From: Arthrobacter_H rhombi
GTDB lineage: Bacteria > Actinomycetota > Actinomycetes > Actinomycetales > Micrococcaceae
DNA length: 64,000 bases
Assembly (NCBI RefSeq): GCF_039526245.1
Contig: NZ_BAAAIV010000009.1
Location: 66,743-130,742 of the forward strand
Direction of reading: 5' to 3'
Below the pieces are notes generated by a model. The model searched no databases and was not told the DNA's origin. It saw nothing but the letters and a program-made list of their open reading frames with translations. Each line of letters starts with the position of its first letter. Within the stretch, counting starts at the first letter, position 1. Position numbers and translations under genes: made by a program. This document shows positions 8,737-17,108 of this stretch, piece by piece.

Positions 8737-8762
8737 NNNNNNNNNNNNNNNNNNNNNNNNNN
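8737..8762. other. Assembly gap (26 N)
   Basis: A run of 26 undetermined bases joins two contigs. True length and order across it are unknown, so adjacency of the dehydrogenase and yceI is not established. Confidence 0.99.
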
Positions 8763-8801
8763 GAAGGGGAGGCGGCCGACGTCGTGTTGTTGTTGCTGGA
8801 C

Positions 8802-9347
8802 CTAGTTGGCCGAAGGCAGGACGAACGCCGAGTCGACGTTGATGGTGACCTTGTCGCCGACCAGGACGCCGCCGGCTTCGAGGGCCGCATTCCAGGTGAT
8901 GCCGAACTGCTTGCGGGAGATGTGCGTGGTGGCGGAGAAACCGGCGCGGGTGGCGCCGAACGGGTCAACGGCGACGCCGCCGAACTCGACCTTGAACTCG
9001 ACCGGGAGGGTGGTCTCCTTGATGGTCAGGTTGCCCTTGAGGACGAATTCCTCGTGGTCACCTGCGGCGCCGGTGGACACGAAGGTCATCTGGGGGAACT
9101 GCTCGACGTCGAAGAAGTCGGCGCTCTTGACGTGGCCGTCGCGGTTCTCGTCATTGGAGTCGAAGGAGGCGGTCTTCACGACGGCCTCGACCTTGGAGGC
9201 CTCGAGGGACTCGCCGACCGTGAGGGTGGCGTCCGAGTCGGTGAATGCGCCGCGGACCTTGCTGATGCCTGCGTGGCGGACGGTGAATCCGACCTCGGTG
9301 TGGGCCTGATCGAGCTTCCAGGTGCCGGGGGTGAGCGTAACTGACAT
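8802..9347 (-). CDS. YceI-like lipocalin-fold protein, 181 aa
   Basis: YceI-family protein, an eight-stranded barrel that binds isoprenoid-type lipids in characterised homologues. TWKLDQAHTEVGFTVRHAG and SFDSNDENRDGHVKSADFFD are the two diagnostic family motifs. No signal peptide, so a cytoplasmic form as in most actinobacteria. The frame extends upstream to 9434, but the ATG at 9347 is preceded by AAGGAG and matches the family N-terminus. A good promoter lies about 60-90 bp upstream. Confidence 0.93.
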   Translation of the reverse strand: MSVTLTPGTWKLDQAHTEVGFTVRHAGISKVRGAFTDSDATLTVGESLEASKVEAVVKTASFDSNDENRDGHVKSADFFDVEQFPQMTFVSTGAAGDHEEFVLKGNLTIKETTLPVEFKVEFGGVAVDPFGATRAGFSATTHISRKQFGITWNAALEAGGVLVGDKVTINVDSAFVLPSAN

Positions 9348-9405
9348 GTTGGACTCCTTTGCTTCTCCCCGGCGGAACCGGGAGGTTTGTATGCTTATGC
9401 ATATA

Positions 9406-9434
9406 ACTATGACACTACATGATTGAAGTGTCAA
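9406..9434 (-). promoter_or_regulatory. Promoter TTGACA-N17-CATAGT for yceI, with flanking dyads
   Basis: Reading the minus strand, a consensus -35 (9429-9434) and a 4/6 -10 (9406-9411) are 17 bp apart and directed at yceI. The spacer region carries GACACT-N10-AGTGTC (9411-9432), and just downstream lies TATGC-TTAT-GCATA (9390-9403). Either dyad could bind a repressor. Confidence 0.55.
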
Positions 9435-9573
9435 GCATTATTTTCCAGAAGATCTCCGCTGCCCTCTCGATAGCGGGTCGGCAGTGAAGGACGGCCAGCC
9501 GGTCATCACCCACCACCAGGAATTCGATGCCGTGCTGGAAGAGATGCACGACGGCGGAAACGGGCTCCCGTGG
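9435..9573. other. Gap with no convincing gene
   Basis: Between the yceI promoter and the end of the LuxR regulator there is no recognisable gene. A minus-strand frame of about 43 codons starting at a GTG (HLFQHGIEFLVVGDDRLAVL) and a plus-strand frame (VKDGQPVITHHQEFDAVLEE) both read plausibly, but they are antisense to each other and neither has a ribosome site. One may be the remnant of a coding region. Confidence 0.4.
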
Positions 9574-12348
9574 TCAGTCCCGGGGCTTTCCGGCTGCCGC
9601 CGCGTCGGCGCCGGCTTCGCGATAGCGTGCCGCGAGCTCGGTCCGTGAGCTGACGCCCAGCTTCGAGTAGATCCGGGTCAGGTGATACTGGACGGTCTTG
9701 ATGCTGACGAAAAGTTCCTCGGAAGCCTGCTTGTTCGTGTTGCCCGCGGCGACCAGTTGGGCCACCGCCTGTTCCTGGGAGGTCAGCGAGGGGAGACCCT
9801 CATGGGCGGTGCGGGACATGGCCGCTCCGCACGCCTGCACTTCGCGTTCGCAACGCTTCACATAGGTGTCCGAGCCCAGGGCGGCGAACTCCTCCCGCGC
9901 CCGGGAGAGCATCGAGGCAGCCTCGCGGCGTTTGCCGGCGCGACGCAGGGTCTGCCCGTAGGCGAAATACACGCGGGCGCGTTCGTAGGGCATGTTCAGG
10001 GATGACAGGCTGCCCAGCCCCCGCTCGAAGGCCTCGGTGGCGGCGCCGATGCGTCCGCGCGCGCCGAGGATTCGGCCGCGTACGTACGAAAGCCTGGCGA
10101 TCTCCGACTTCCTGCCGCGCTCGGCGGCTGCCGCCTCGTAGGGCTTCAAGAAGGCGTCTGCCTCATCCACGCGGTCCTTCATGACCAGGGCGTTGGCGTA
10201 GACATCCTGCCAGGGCCAGAACCCGGGCTCGTCGATCCCGCGTCCGTGTTGCAGGTCCAGGAGTGGCTCCAGGGCGCGGAGCACGCCGTCGTAATCCGTG
10301 GTGGCCTCCGCGACATAGGCCAGGGCCGTGCGGTAGGGCAGGACCATGATGGGATAGTTCTCCGTGTTGGCCCGGCCGGCGTTCAGATGGCTCGCGGCGA
10401 GTTCCCAGTTGCCGCGCAAGACGTGGATGCGGGTGGCGATCCCGTGAAGCAGCGGCCTGATGGTCTCCATGCCGGTGCGCTCCTGCAGCAGCACGGCCTC
10501 GTCCACGGTGCGCAACGCGGTATCCCAGTCCCCGGAATGAAAGTGGGTCTGCGCCAACCAGGCACTGGCCCAGAGCGAAATCCGGTAGGACCCGGAGCTG
10601 AAATCGGTGCACACTGCGGCCGCCAGTTCCGTCCGTGCCGCGCTGAGGCGGTCGGTGGCGAAATCGAGCCATCCCATGGACATGGACACGCGCTGCCGTT
10701 GGGCCCCCAGGTCGTCTCGACGCAGGAGTGTCGCGTAGCAGTCCGCTGCCTCGGACAGCCTGCCGGTGGCTCCCAGCCCGAGGCCGCGGATGGCCTGGGC
10801 CTCGATGTAGGCGGGGCTTCCGTCCTCGGCCAATGAGGTGGCCCGTTCGGCCCACATGACGAGGTCGACCCCGTCGAGTCGGACCAGGGAATCCAACACC
10901 CGGCGCAGGGCGATGGTCCCGGCCAGGGCCGGTTCGTGGGCGGGGCTGACGCGGCGCCAGGCCCGATCCAACTGTGTTCCCGCGTCAGCCTGCCGCCCCT
11001 GCAGGATCGAGACATACCCGGCAACTGCATCCCGGGCGGGCCCGGTGTCGTCGTTGCCGATCTCGTCGGCGTAGGTGAGGGCGCGGGGGAGCTCCCCGGC
11101 GGCAACCAGGGCATCGATGGCCTCGAGTTGCAGGGCATGGCTGGCGGACTCGCTGGGGTGCAGATGGCCCGCCGAGAGCAGCGCGTTGGCCGCTTTGGAC
11201 CAGGCTCCGGCTTCGGCTTGGCTCATCGCGTACGCTTCGAGTTCCCCGGCCAGCCCCACTTCGGGCAGCAGGGCGGCCGCTGCCCGGTGGGCCAGGGCCA
11301 GGCCGGTGTCCGTCTGGAGGCCGGCCGCCATCCGGTGGAGGCCAATCCGCCGGGACAACGGCATGGAATAGTAGACCGCCGCTTGCTCCACGGTGCCGGC
11401 AAAGGAGACGGCCACGTCCCCGCCGTTGCCCACCACGCGGAGCAGGCCGTGGAGTTGGGCCGCTTCCAGGGCCGGAAGTGGATCGTCGATCCCTGCCAAC
11501 GCGGTGGCCTGGACCAGCGCACTGGTTTGCCCCAGGACTGCCGCCGCCTCGACGAGGGAACGCTCCGACGTCCCCACCGTGTCCAGGCTGGCGGCAACGG
11601 CGTCGACGAGGGCCTGGGGGGCGGGTAGCAGCCCGCGCCATCTGCCCCAGGCCGCGGCGGGAACCTCCCGCAGGAGGTCCAAGACGTGCCGGGCATTTCC
11701 GGAAGTGTGCTCGGCCAGCTGGTGTGCCAGGGGAGCTGTCAACGCGACGCCCGCGCGGCGAAGGGCCACTTCGCGCACCGCTGTGCCATCGAGGGGGCCC
11801 AGCACCAGACGGGTGGAACCGAGGCTTTCGATCACGTCGCGGATGGCTGGCGGGAGTCGATGGTGTTGCCCGGAGCGCAGGGCGAGGATCACGAGCAGCT
11901 TCTCGGCGTGGAGGTTCCGCGTCACGCAGGTCAGGGCTTCGAGGCTGGCCCGATCCGCCCACTGGAGGGAGTCGACCCACAGGACGGATGCGGCGCCGTC
12001 TGCTGGGGCCCGGAGCTTGTCCAGGACCAGGTGGGCGGCCTCATGGGCGCGGCCCGTTGCCGCCAGCCGGCCGGCCTCGGCATCGAGTTGGGCCAGCAGT
12101 CCGCCGGGTTCCTCCGCCTGCCCCACTGCACCGTGGGCGCTCAGGTGGCGGAGCCCGGGTGGTGATGCGAGGAATGCCTCGACCAGGGCCGTTGCGCCGC
12201 TGCCCTCGGGCCCGGAGACGATGGCCACACGGGGCAGGCCGGCGGTCGCCTCGGCCAACAACCCCGCCAACGCCGCAAGCTCCGGACCACGGGCAATGAG
12301 TCCGTGCTCCGGAGCCTGGGCGACGCCGTCGTGTTCTTGATGGTCCAT
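9574..12348 (-). CDS. Large ATPase-LuxR (LAL/MalT-like) transcriptional regulator, 924 aa, likely benzoate regulator
   Basis: N-terminal AAA-type domain (residues about 18-300), a long tetratricopeptide-like helical middle, and a C-terminal LuxR helix-turn-helix (LTSQEQAVAQLVAAGNTNKQ...SIKTVQYHLTRIYSKLG). Walker B-like VLWVDSLQWAD is present, but the Walker A site at residues 46-53 is GPEGSGAT, with Ala where the essential Lys should be. The start at 12348 follows benD by 70 bp on the same strand. In Corynebacterium glutamicum a LuxR-type regulator, BenR, sits directly after benABCD, so this is the likely benR equivalent (context plus family, not proven). Confidence 0.85.
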   Translation of the reverse strand: MDHQEHDGVAQAPEHGLIARGPELAALAGLLAEATAGLPRVAIVSGPEGSGATALVEAFLASPPGLRHLSAHGAVGQAEEPGGLLAQLDAEAGRLAATGRAHEAAHLVLDKLRAPADGAASVLWVDSLQWADRASLEALTCVTRNLHAEKLLVILALRSGQHHRLPPAIRDVIESLGSTRLVLGPLDGTAVREVALRRAGVALTAPLAHQLAEHTSGNARHVLDLLREVPAAAWGRWRGLLPAPQALVDAVAASLDTVGTSERSLVEAAAVLGQTSALVQATALAGIDDPLPALEAAQLHGLLRVVGNGGDVAVSFAGTVEQAAVYYSMPLSRRIGLHRMAAGLQTDTGLALAHRAAAALLPEVGLAGELEAYAMSQAEAGAWSKAANALLSAGHLHPSESASHALQLEAIDALVAAGELPRALTYADEIGNDDTGPARDAVAGYVSILQGRQADAGTQLDRAWRRVSPAHEPALAGTIALRRVLDSLVRLDGVDLVMWAERATSLAEDGSPAYIEAQAIRGLGLGATGRLSEAADCYATLLRRDDLGAQRQRVSMSMGWLDFATDRLSAARTELAAAVCTDFSSGSYRISLWASAWLAQTHFHSGDWDTALRTVDEAVLLQERTGMETIRPLLHGIATRIHVLRGNWELAASHLNAGRANTENYPIMVLPYRTALAYVAEATTDYDGVLRALEPLLDLQHGRGIDEPGFWPWQDVYANALVMKDRVDEADAFLKPYEAAAAERGRKSEIARLSYVRGRILGARGRIGAATEAFERGLGSLSSLNMPYERARVYFAYGQTLRRAGKRREAASMLSRAREEFAALGSDTYVKRCEREVQACGAAMSRTAHEGLPSLTSQEQAVAQLVAAGNTNKQASEELFVSIKTVQYHLTRIYSKLGVSSRTELAARYREAGADAAAAGKPRD

Positions 12349-12418
12349 GACCTGCCAGCTTACTGTGTGCTGCGCGTCCCACCCGGGGGTGTGACGGCGC
12401 CGCCAGCCCCTGAGGGGG

Positions 12419-13213
12419 TCAGCCCAGATCGCCGCCGGCGACCGGCAGGACGCTACCGGTGATGTTCGATGCCTCTTCGGAAGCGAGGAACACAATCGGG
12501 GCGGCCTGTTCGTCCAGGGTGCCGTAGCGCTTGAGCAGCGACGAATTGATGGTCTGGTCGATGTGGGCCTGGTGCCAGGCCTGTTCGACGTCGTTCTGCG
12601 GTGTCGGCGTTCCCCGCGGGATCTTGCGTGGGGGCGCCTCGGTGCCCCCGGGGGCGGTGGCGACCACCCGGATGCCGTGGTCGGCGTACTCCATCGCCAA
12701 TGAGGCCGTGAGTGCATTCACCGCACCCTTTGCCGCACTGTAGGGAATGCGGTGGATGCCGCGCGTTGCCGCGCTGGAAACGTTGACGATCACGCCCGAA
12801 CCCTGCAGGACCAGCTGGGGCAGCACCGCGCGGCAGGCGTACAGGGTCGTCATCAGCGAACGGTCGATCTCCGCCCGGATCTGGGTGTCGGTGAACTCCG
12901 TGAACGGCTTGAAGTTGATGGCGCCACCCACGTTGTTGACCAGCACATCGACGCGGCCGAATTCCTCCACCGCAGCGGAGACGGCGGCCTCGGCCCCGGA
13001 GTAGGACTCCAGGTCCGCGGTCACGCTGAGGACCCGGGCCCCGGAGGAGCGCAGTTGCCCGGCCGTCTCGTGGGCCAGCTCGGCTCGGTCGACGAGGACC
13101 ACCGAGCCGCCTTCGGAGGCGACCCTGCCGGCAACGGCACTGCCGATCCCCTGGGCGGCACCGGTGACCACGACGACCTTGCCATCGAAACGGCCCGGAT
13201 GGAACGTGCTCAT
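12419..13213 (-). CDS. benD: Benzoate cis-diol dehydrogenase (1,6-dihydroxycyclohexa-2,4-diene-1-carboxylate dehydrogenase), 264 aa
   Basis: Short-chain dehydrogenase that oxidises and decarboxylates the benzoate cis-dihydrodiol to catechol with NAD. TGAAQGIG at residues 18-25 is the cofactor loop; Ser146/147, Tyr158 and Lys162 (NVSSAA; YSAAK) form the catalytic set; LVNNVGGAINFKPF is characteristic of BenD/XylL. Its start overlaps the benC stop by 4 bp, completing a benABCD order identical to other benzoate operons. Confidence 0.94.
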   Translation of the reverse strand: MSTFHPGRFDGKVVVVTGAAQGIGSAVAGRVASEGGSVVLVDRAELAHETAGQLRSSGARVLSVTADLESYSGAEAAVSAAVEEFGRVDVLVNNVGGAINFKPFTEFTDTQIRAEIDRSLMTTLYACRAVLPQLVLQGSGVIVNVSSAATRGIHRIPYSAAKGAVNALTASLAMEYADHGIRVVATAPGGTEAPPRKIPRGTPTPQNDVEQAWHQAHIDQTINSSLLKRYGTLDEQAAPIVFLASEEASNITGSVLPVAGGDLG

Positions 13214-14799
13214 GCGCTCACGCCGTGGGCTGAGGAGCCCTCCATCGCGGCGCGCATCGTGGCCTTGGCATGCTCGTTGTGCGCGATGATGCAGGTGCGG
13301 GCTGCCGCCTGGTCCCCGCGCTCGAAGGCATCAACCAGTTCCAGGTGGTCGTCCGCGACGGCACCGTCGACCCAGTTGCCGTTCTTCAGGACGTCGTCCA
13401 TCATTCCCTGCACGCCCAGACGGGAGTAGGCCTCGCGCAGGAACCGGTTGCCGGTGCTGGCGAAGAGGAAATCGTGGAACGCCGCGTTGGAGGCGGTGAA
13501 CCCCTGGGCGTCGACGAAACGCTCGTCGCCCAGCGAGGTGCCGGCCAGTTCGGCCAGGATCCGGTACTCGGAGAGCTGGCCCTCGGTGAGCCGGTTCATC
13601 ATCAGCTCCATCGCCCCCAGTTCCAGGGCCATGCGGGCGTCGAACTCGGCTTCGACCGTGGCGTGTTCCTCGCCGATCTCGTATTCGGCCGCCTGCGGAG
13701 CTGTGGTCTCGGCGGCTGCCTCGGCGGCGGGTGCCTCGCTGGGCGCCGGTTCCGCTGCCGGCGCGGCTTCCGCCTCGGCCGCGGCAGCAGCAGGGACAGC
13801 CAGTGCGAACTTCTCGTAGTAGAAGTTCACCGGGCTGATGCCCTCTGCCGTGAGGTGCTTGCGCACGCCCTCGACCATGGGAGGCGGGCCGCAGAGGTAG
13901 ATGTCGACATCGCCGTCGTTCAGATGTGCGGGCTGGAAGTGGTTGGTGACGTAGCCCTTCTTCTCGGCGGCACTCTCCGGGTCCCCGACGACCACGTCGA
14001 AGGTGAAACCGTCGATCCGGGAGGCATAGTCCTCCAGGACGTCGACCTCCACCAGGTCCATGTCCGAGGTGACGCCGTAGATGAGGTGCACGGGGTGGTC
14101 CGTGGTCTCGGCTGACATCTTCTCCAACATCGACAGCAGCGGGGCCAACCCGGTGCCGCCGGCCAGCAGCAGTGCGGGACGCTTGATCTCGCGCATGAAG
14201 AAGCTGCCCATGGGGCCGGTCAAGGTGAGCTTGTCGCCCTCCTTCGCGGTGTCGCGCAGGTAGGAGGACATGACGCCCTTGTCGGTGATGCGGATCAGGA
14301 ACGAGAGCGTATCGGCGGTGGGGCCGGAACTGAACGAGTAGGAACGCTCCTGGTCGGTTCCGGGGACCGAGACGTTGACGTACTGGCCGGGCAGGAACGC
14401 CAGCGCGTCGCGGTTCTCGATGGAGACGTCGAACCCGTACGTGGTGTCGGAGAGGCGGCGGATCCGCTGCAGGGTGGCCTCGAAGACGCCGGCTGCGGTC
14501 TTGGCGACGTCCGACGTGGTGGGGATCTGCAGGACCAGGTCGGACTCGGGGACCATCTGGCACGGCAGGGCGTATCCGGCCTCTGCCTCCTCGTCGGTGA
14601 GGGCGTCCTCGATGTAGTCACCGCCGTCGTACTTTCCGGATTCGCAGAAGGACTTGCAGGTACCGCACGCGCCATCGCGGCAGTCCAGGGGGATGTTGAT
14701 GCGTGCCTTGTAGGAGGCGTCGGCAACGGTTTCGTTCGGCCCGCATTTGATGAAGCGGGTGATCCCGTCCTCAAAGCTCAGGGCAACCTGGTAGGTCAT
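13210..14799 (-). CDS. benC: Benzoate 1,2-dioxygenase reductase with C-terminal FCD-like domain, 529 aa
   Basis: Electron-transfer component passing electrons from NADH to BenAB. A plant-type 2Fe-2S ferredoxin domain has Cys40, Cys45, Cys48 and Cys80; then an FAD domain (RSYSFSS, 153-158) and an NAD domain (GGTGLAPLLSML; YLCGPPPMV). Catalytic homology ends near residue 334, the full length of proteobacterial BenC. An Ala/Glu/Pro linker (335-372) then leads to about 150 residues resembling an FCD ligand domain of GntR regulators, with Asn438, His442, His485 and His507 at the expected metal-ligand positions. The extra domain has no DNA-binding part. Overlaps benD by 4 bp. Confidence 0.94.
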   Translation of the reverse strand: MTYQVALSFEDGITRFIKCGPNETVADASYKARINIPLDCRDGACGTCKSFCESGKYDGGDYIEDALTDEEAEAGYALPCQMVPESDLVLQIPTTSDVAKTAAGVFEATLQRIRRLSDTTYGFDVSIENRDALAFLPGQYVNVSVPGTDQERSYSFSSGPTADTLSFLIRITDKGVMSSYLRDTAKEGDKLTLTGPMGSFFMREIKRPALLLAGGTGLAPLLSMLEKMSAETTDHPVHLIYGVTSDMDLVEVDVLEDYASRIDGFTFDVVVGDPESAAEKKGYVTNHFQPAHLNDGDVDIYLCGPPPMVEGVRKHLTAEGISPVNFYYEKFALAVPAAAAAEAEAAPAAEPAPSEAPAAEAAAETTAPQAAEYEIGEEHATVEAEFDARMALELGAMELMMNRLTEGQLSEYRILAELAGTSLGDERFVDAQGFTASNAAFHDFLFASTGNRFLREAYSRLGVQGMMDDVLKNGNWVDGAVADDHLELVDAFERGDQAAARTCIIAHNEHAKATMRAAMEGSSAHGVSA

Positions 14800-14822
14800 G
14801 GAAATGCTCCTTTTCAGGCGGA

Positions 14823-15365
14823 TCAGATGTGGTAGATGTCCACGACGTGGTGGATGAAGTCGTTCTTCAGGACGACCTTCTTCTTCAGGATCAGCGGCTG
14901 CGTCCCGGACAGGTCGATCGTGTAGAACGACGTACCGAAGTAGGTGTCCACGTTGTCGTAGCGGAAGTAGAGGGTGAACCAGTTGAAACGGACGTCCACC
15001 TGGTCACCGCGGTGCTCGACGATCTCCACGTTGGAGATGTTGTGGCCGGTGCGCGGCTCGGGGATGCTGGTCGCCGAGGAACGGTCGGTGCGGATGCGGA
15101 ACACCCGGTCCTCGAGGCCGCCACGGTTGGAGTAGTAGATCAACGAGATCTCGCGCTGCGGATCCTCGGTGAGGGTGCCGTTGTCATCCCACGCCGGCAT
15201 CCAGAATTCGGCATCCGGGTGGTAGCAATCCACCCATTGTTCGAATTCCCGGTCGTCCAGGAAGCGTGCCTCGCGGTAGAGGAACTGGCTGATGCGATGC
15301 AGCTCGGTGATGTGCTGCTCGTCGGTCAGTGCGGGTGCCGACGTATCGGTGGTGGTCATGCTCAT
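14823..15365 (-). CDS. benB: Benzoate 1,2-dioxygenase small (beta) subunit, 180 aa
   Basis: Structural beta subunit of the Rieske oxygenase. The scattered family residues are recognisable: ISQFLYREARFLDDREFEQW near the N-terminus, YHPDAEFWMPAWDD, and the C-terminal KKKVVLKNDFIHHVVDIYHI typical of BenB/XylY. Cystatin-like fold, cytoplasmic, assembles with BenA as a hexamer in known homologues. 20 bp after benA, 23 bp before benC. Confidence 0.95.
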   Translation of the reverse strand: MSMTTTDTSAPALTDEQHITELHRISQFLYREARFLDDREFEQWVDCYHPDAEFWMPAWDDNGTLTEDPQREISLIYYSNRGGLEDRVFRIRTDRSSATSIPEPRTGHNISNVEIVEHRGDQVDVRFNWFTLYFRYDNVDTYFGTSFYTIDLSGTQPLILKKKVVLKNDFIHHVVDIYHI

Positions 15366-15385
15366 GGTCCTTTCGTCGTCCGGCT

Positions 15386-16792
15386 CTAGTGGCCGCAGCC
15401 GGTGGTGGGCTCGGCGGCCGGGCAGGCGGGGCCCTGCGCCGCTTCGCGCTCCTCGGCGGCAACCGCCGCGCGCATTTCCTGGGCCCAGTAGTTGTGCTGG
15501 ACGGGGTAGAGGCCCTCGTCTTCGGTCATGGCACCGCTGGAGATCGGGTTGATGCCGAGGCCCTTGGCCGTCTCGTCCGGCCCGTTGAGCTGGTGGGCGA
15601 CACCGCGGCTCATGTCATTCCACGGGGCCTTCTTGGCCATGTAGGTCTTCTGGCAGGAGCGGAATTCCTCCAGGTCATCCGGGGTGGCCATGCCGGAGGC
15701 GTTGAAGAAGTCCTCGTACTGGCGGATGCGGTTGGCGCGGGAGGCGTCGGACTCGCCCTTGGGGGCGATGCAGTAGATGGTGACCTCGGTCTTGTCCACG
15801 GCGATCGGCCGGAAGTGGCGGATCTGCGAGGAGAACTGGTCCATCAGGTACACGTTCGGGTACAGGCACAGGTTGCGCGAGGCGCCGACCATGAACTCGG
15901 CCTTCTTCTCGCCGAACTCCTGCTTCCACTCATCCAGCTGGCCGTAGTTCGGGCGGTCCTGCGGGTTGCCCCACCACATCCACAGCAGCAGGTGGCCGTG
16001 GTCGAAGGAGTAGTAGCCGCCACCCTGCTTGCCCCAGGTGCCGGCGTCCATGGCCTTGGTCTCGTTGGCTGATTCGCCGCTGGAACGACGGGCGGTCGTG
16101 GCCGCGTAGTTCCAGTGGGTTGCCGAGACGTGGTAGCCGTCGGCGCCGTTCTCGGCCTGGACCTTCCAGTTGCCGTCATAGGTGTAAGTGGACGAACCGC
16201 GCAGCACCTCCAGGCCCTCGGGGGACTGGTCGACGGTCATGTCGATGATCTTGGTGGCGTCCCCGAGGTGCTCCTCGAGGGGCTTGACGTCGGCGTTAAG
16301 CGAGCCGAAGAGGAAACCGCGGTAGCTCTCGAAGCGGGCGACCTTGGTCAGGTCGTGGGAGCCTTCCTTGTTGAACTGCTCCGGGTAGCCGCCGGTGCGC
16401 GAGTCCTTGACCTTGAGCAGCTTGCCGTCGTTGCGGAACGTCCAGCCGTGGAAGGGGCAGGTGAAGTTCTTGCGGTTGTCCGTCTTCTTGCGGCACAGCA
16501 TGGCACCGCGGTGGCTGCAGGCGTTGATGAGGCAGTTGAGCTCGCCGTCCTTGCCGCGCGAGATGACCACGGGGGAGCGGCCGATGTAGGTGGTGAAGTA
16601 GTCGCCGACCTCGGGGATCTGCGATTCGTGGGCCAGATAGACCCAGTTGCCCTCGAAGATGTGCTTCATCTCGAGCTCGAAGATCTCCTCGTCGGTGAAG
16701 ATCTCGCGCTTGGTCCGGTGGATGCCCTCCTCCGGGATTTCGACAACGGCGTCCTGGAGTCGCCGGCTGACCTGCTCGAGGGTTTCTGTCAT
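15386..16792 (-). CDS. benA: Benzoate 1,2-dioxygenase large (alpha) subunit, 468 aa
   Basis: Catalytic subunit that dihydroxylates benzoate at C1-C2. The Rieske 2Fe-2S ligands are Cys92-x-His94 and Cys112-x2-His115. The mononuclear iron site shows His221 and His226 with Asp218 in GADGYHVSATHWNY. Length and the C-terminal Cys/His-rich CPAAEPTTGCGH tail fit actinobacterial BenA. First gene of the minus-strand benABCD operon. The upstream gap shared with benE holds a CCGACC/GGTCGG dyad 41-56 bp from the start codon and a CTAGG repeat cluster further up. Confidence 0.96.
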   Translation of the reverse strand: MTETLEQVSRRLQDAVVEIPEEGIHRTKREIFTDEEIFELEMKHIFEGNWVYLAHESQIPEVGDYFTTYIGRSPVVISRGKDGELNCLINACSHRGAMLCRKKTDNRKNFTCPFHGWTFRNDGKLLKVKDSRTGGYPEQFNKEGSHDLTKVARFESYRGFLFGSLNADVKPLEEHLGDATKIIDMTVDQSPEGLEVLRGSSTYTYDGNWKVQAENGADGYHVSATHWNYAATTARRSSGESANETKAMDAGTWGKQGGGYYSFDHGHLLLWMWWGNPQDRPNYGQLDEWKQEFGEKKAEFMVGASRNLCLYPNVYLMDQFSSQIRHFRPIAVDKTEVTIYCIAPKGESDASRANRIRQYEDFFNASGMATPDDLEEFRSCQKTYMAKKAPWNDMSRGVAHQLNGPDETAKGLGINPISSGAMTEDEGLYPVQHNYWAQEMRAAVAAEEREAAQGPACPAAEPTTGCGH

Positions 16793-17108
16793 CGTGTTCT
16801 CCTATGCTCCGCATGGGCGTCCTTGCCCCGGGCCGACCATTCGGTCGGTTCACGTCATCCATACATGCTGCCAGCGTGTGTGGCCGGTCACACTAGGTGT
16901 CTGCCTAGGGTTGGCCTAGGGGGGTATTGAGAGGCCGCAGGTCCGAATTTGACCGAAATGGGTACTTGTTTCCCGAGTGCTGTGGACCGTAGCGTGGTCA
17001 GCCGTGGCGCATCCCCTGCGGATGGCCCGATTCCTCCCCTTGCAGCGACCGATGACGGATGTCCCGTACTCTCGCGCCCCCCTCGATCCCCTGGAAGGCC
17101 GGACGCCG
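16793..17108. promoter_or_regulatory. Divergent benA/benE control region
   Basis: A 316-bp gap with no gene. Contents: inverted repeat CCGACC-ATTC-GGTCGG (16833-16848); three CTAGG motifs at 16893, 16905 and 16916, spaced 12 and 11 bp, the last two forming CCTAGG-N5-CCTAGG (16904-16920); and a possible plus-strand promoter TTGTTT-N18-TAGCGT (16966-16995) for benE. Helically phased repeats suit a regulator that binds several adjacent sites, such as the LuxR-type protein encoded at 9574-12348; that link is inferred. Confidence 0.5.

Noticed and set aside
9574..12717. 1047-codon version of the LuxR regulator
   Set aside because: Codons before 12348 overlap benD in another frame and are Arg/Pro/Thr-rich shadow; the ATPase domain begins just after 12348.
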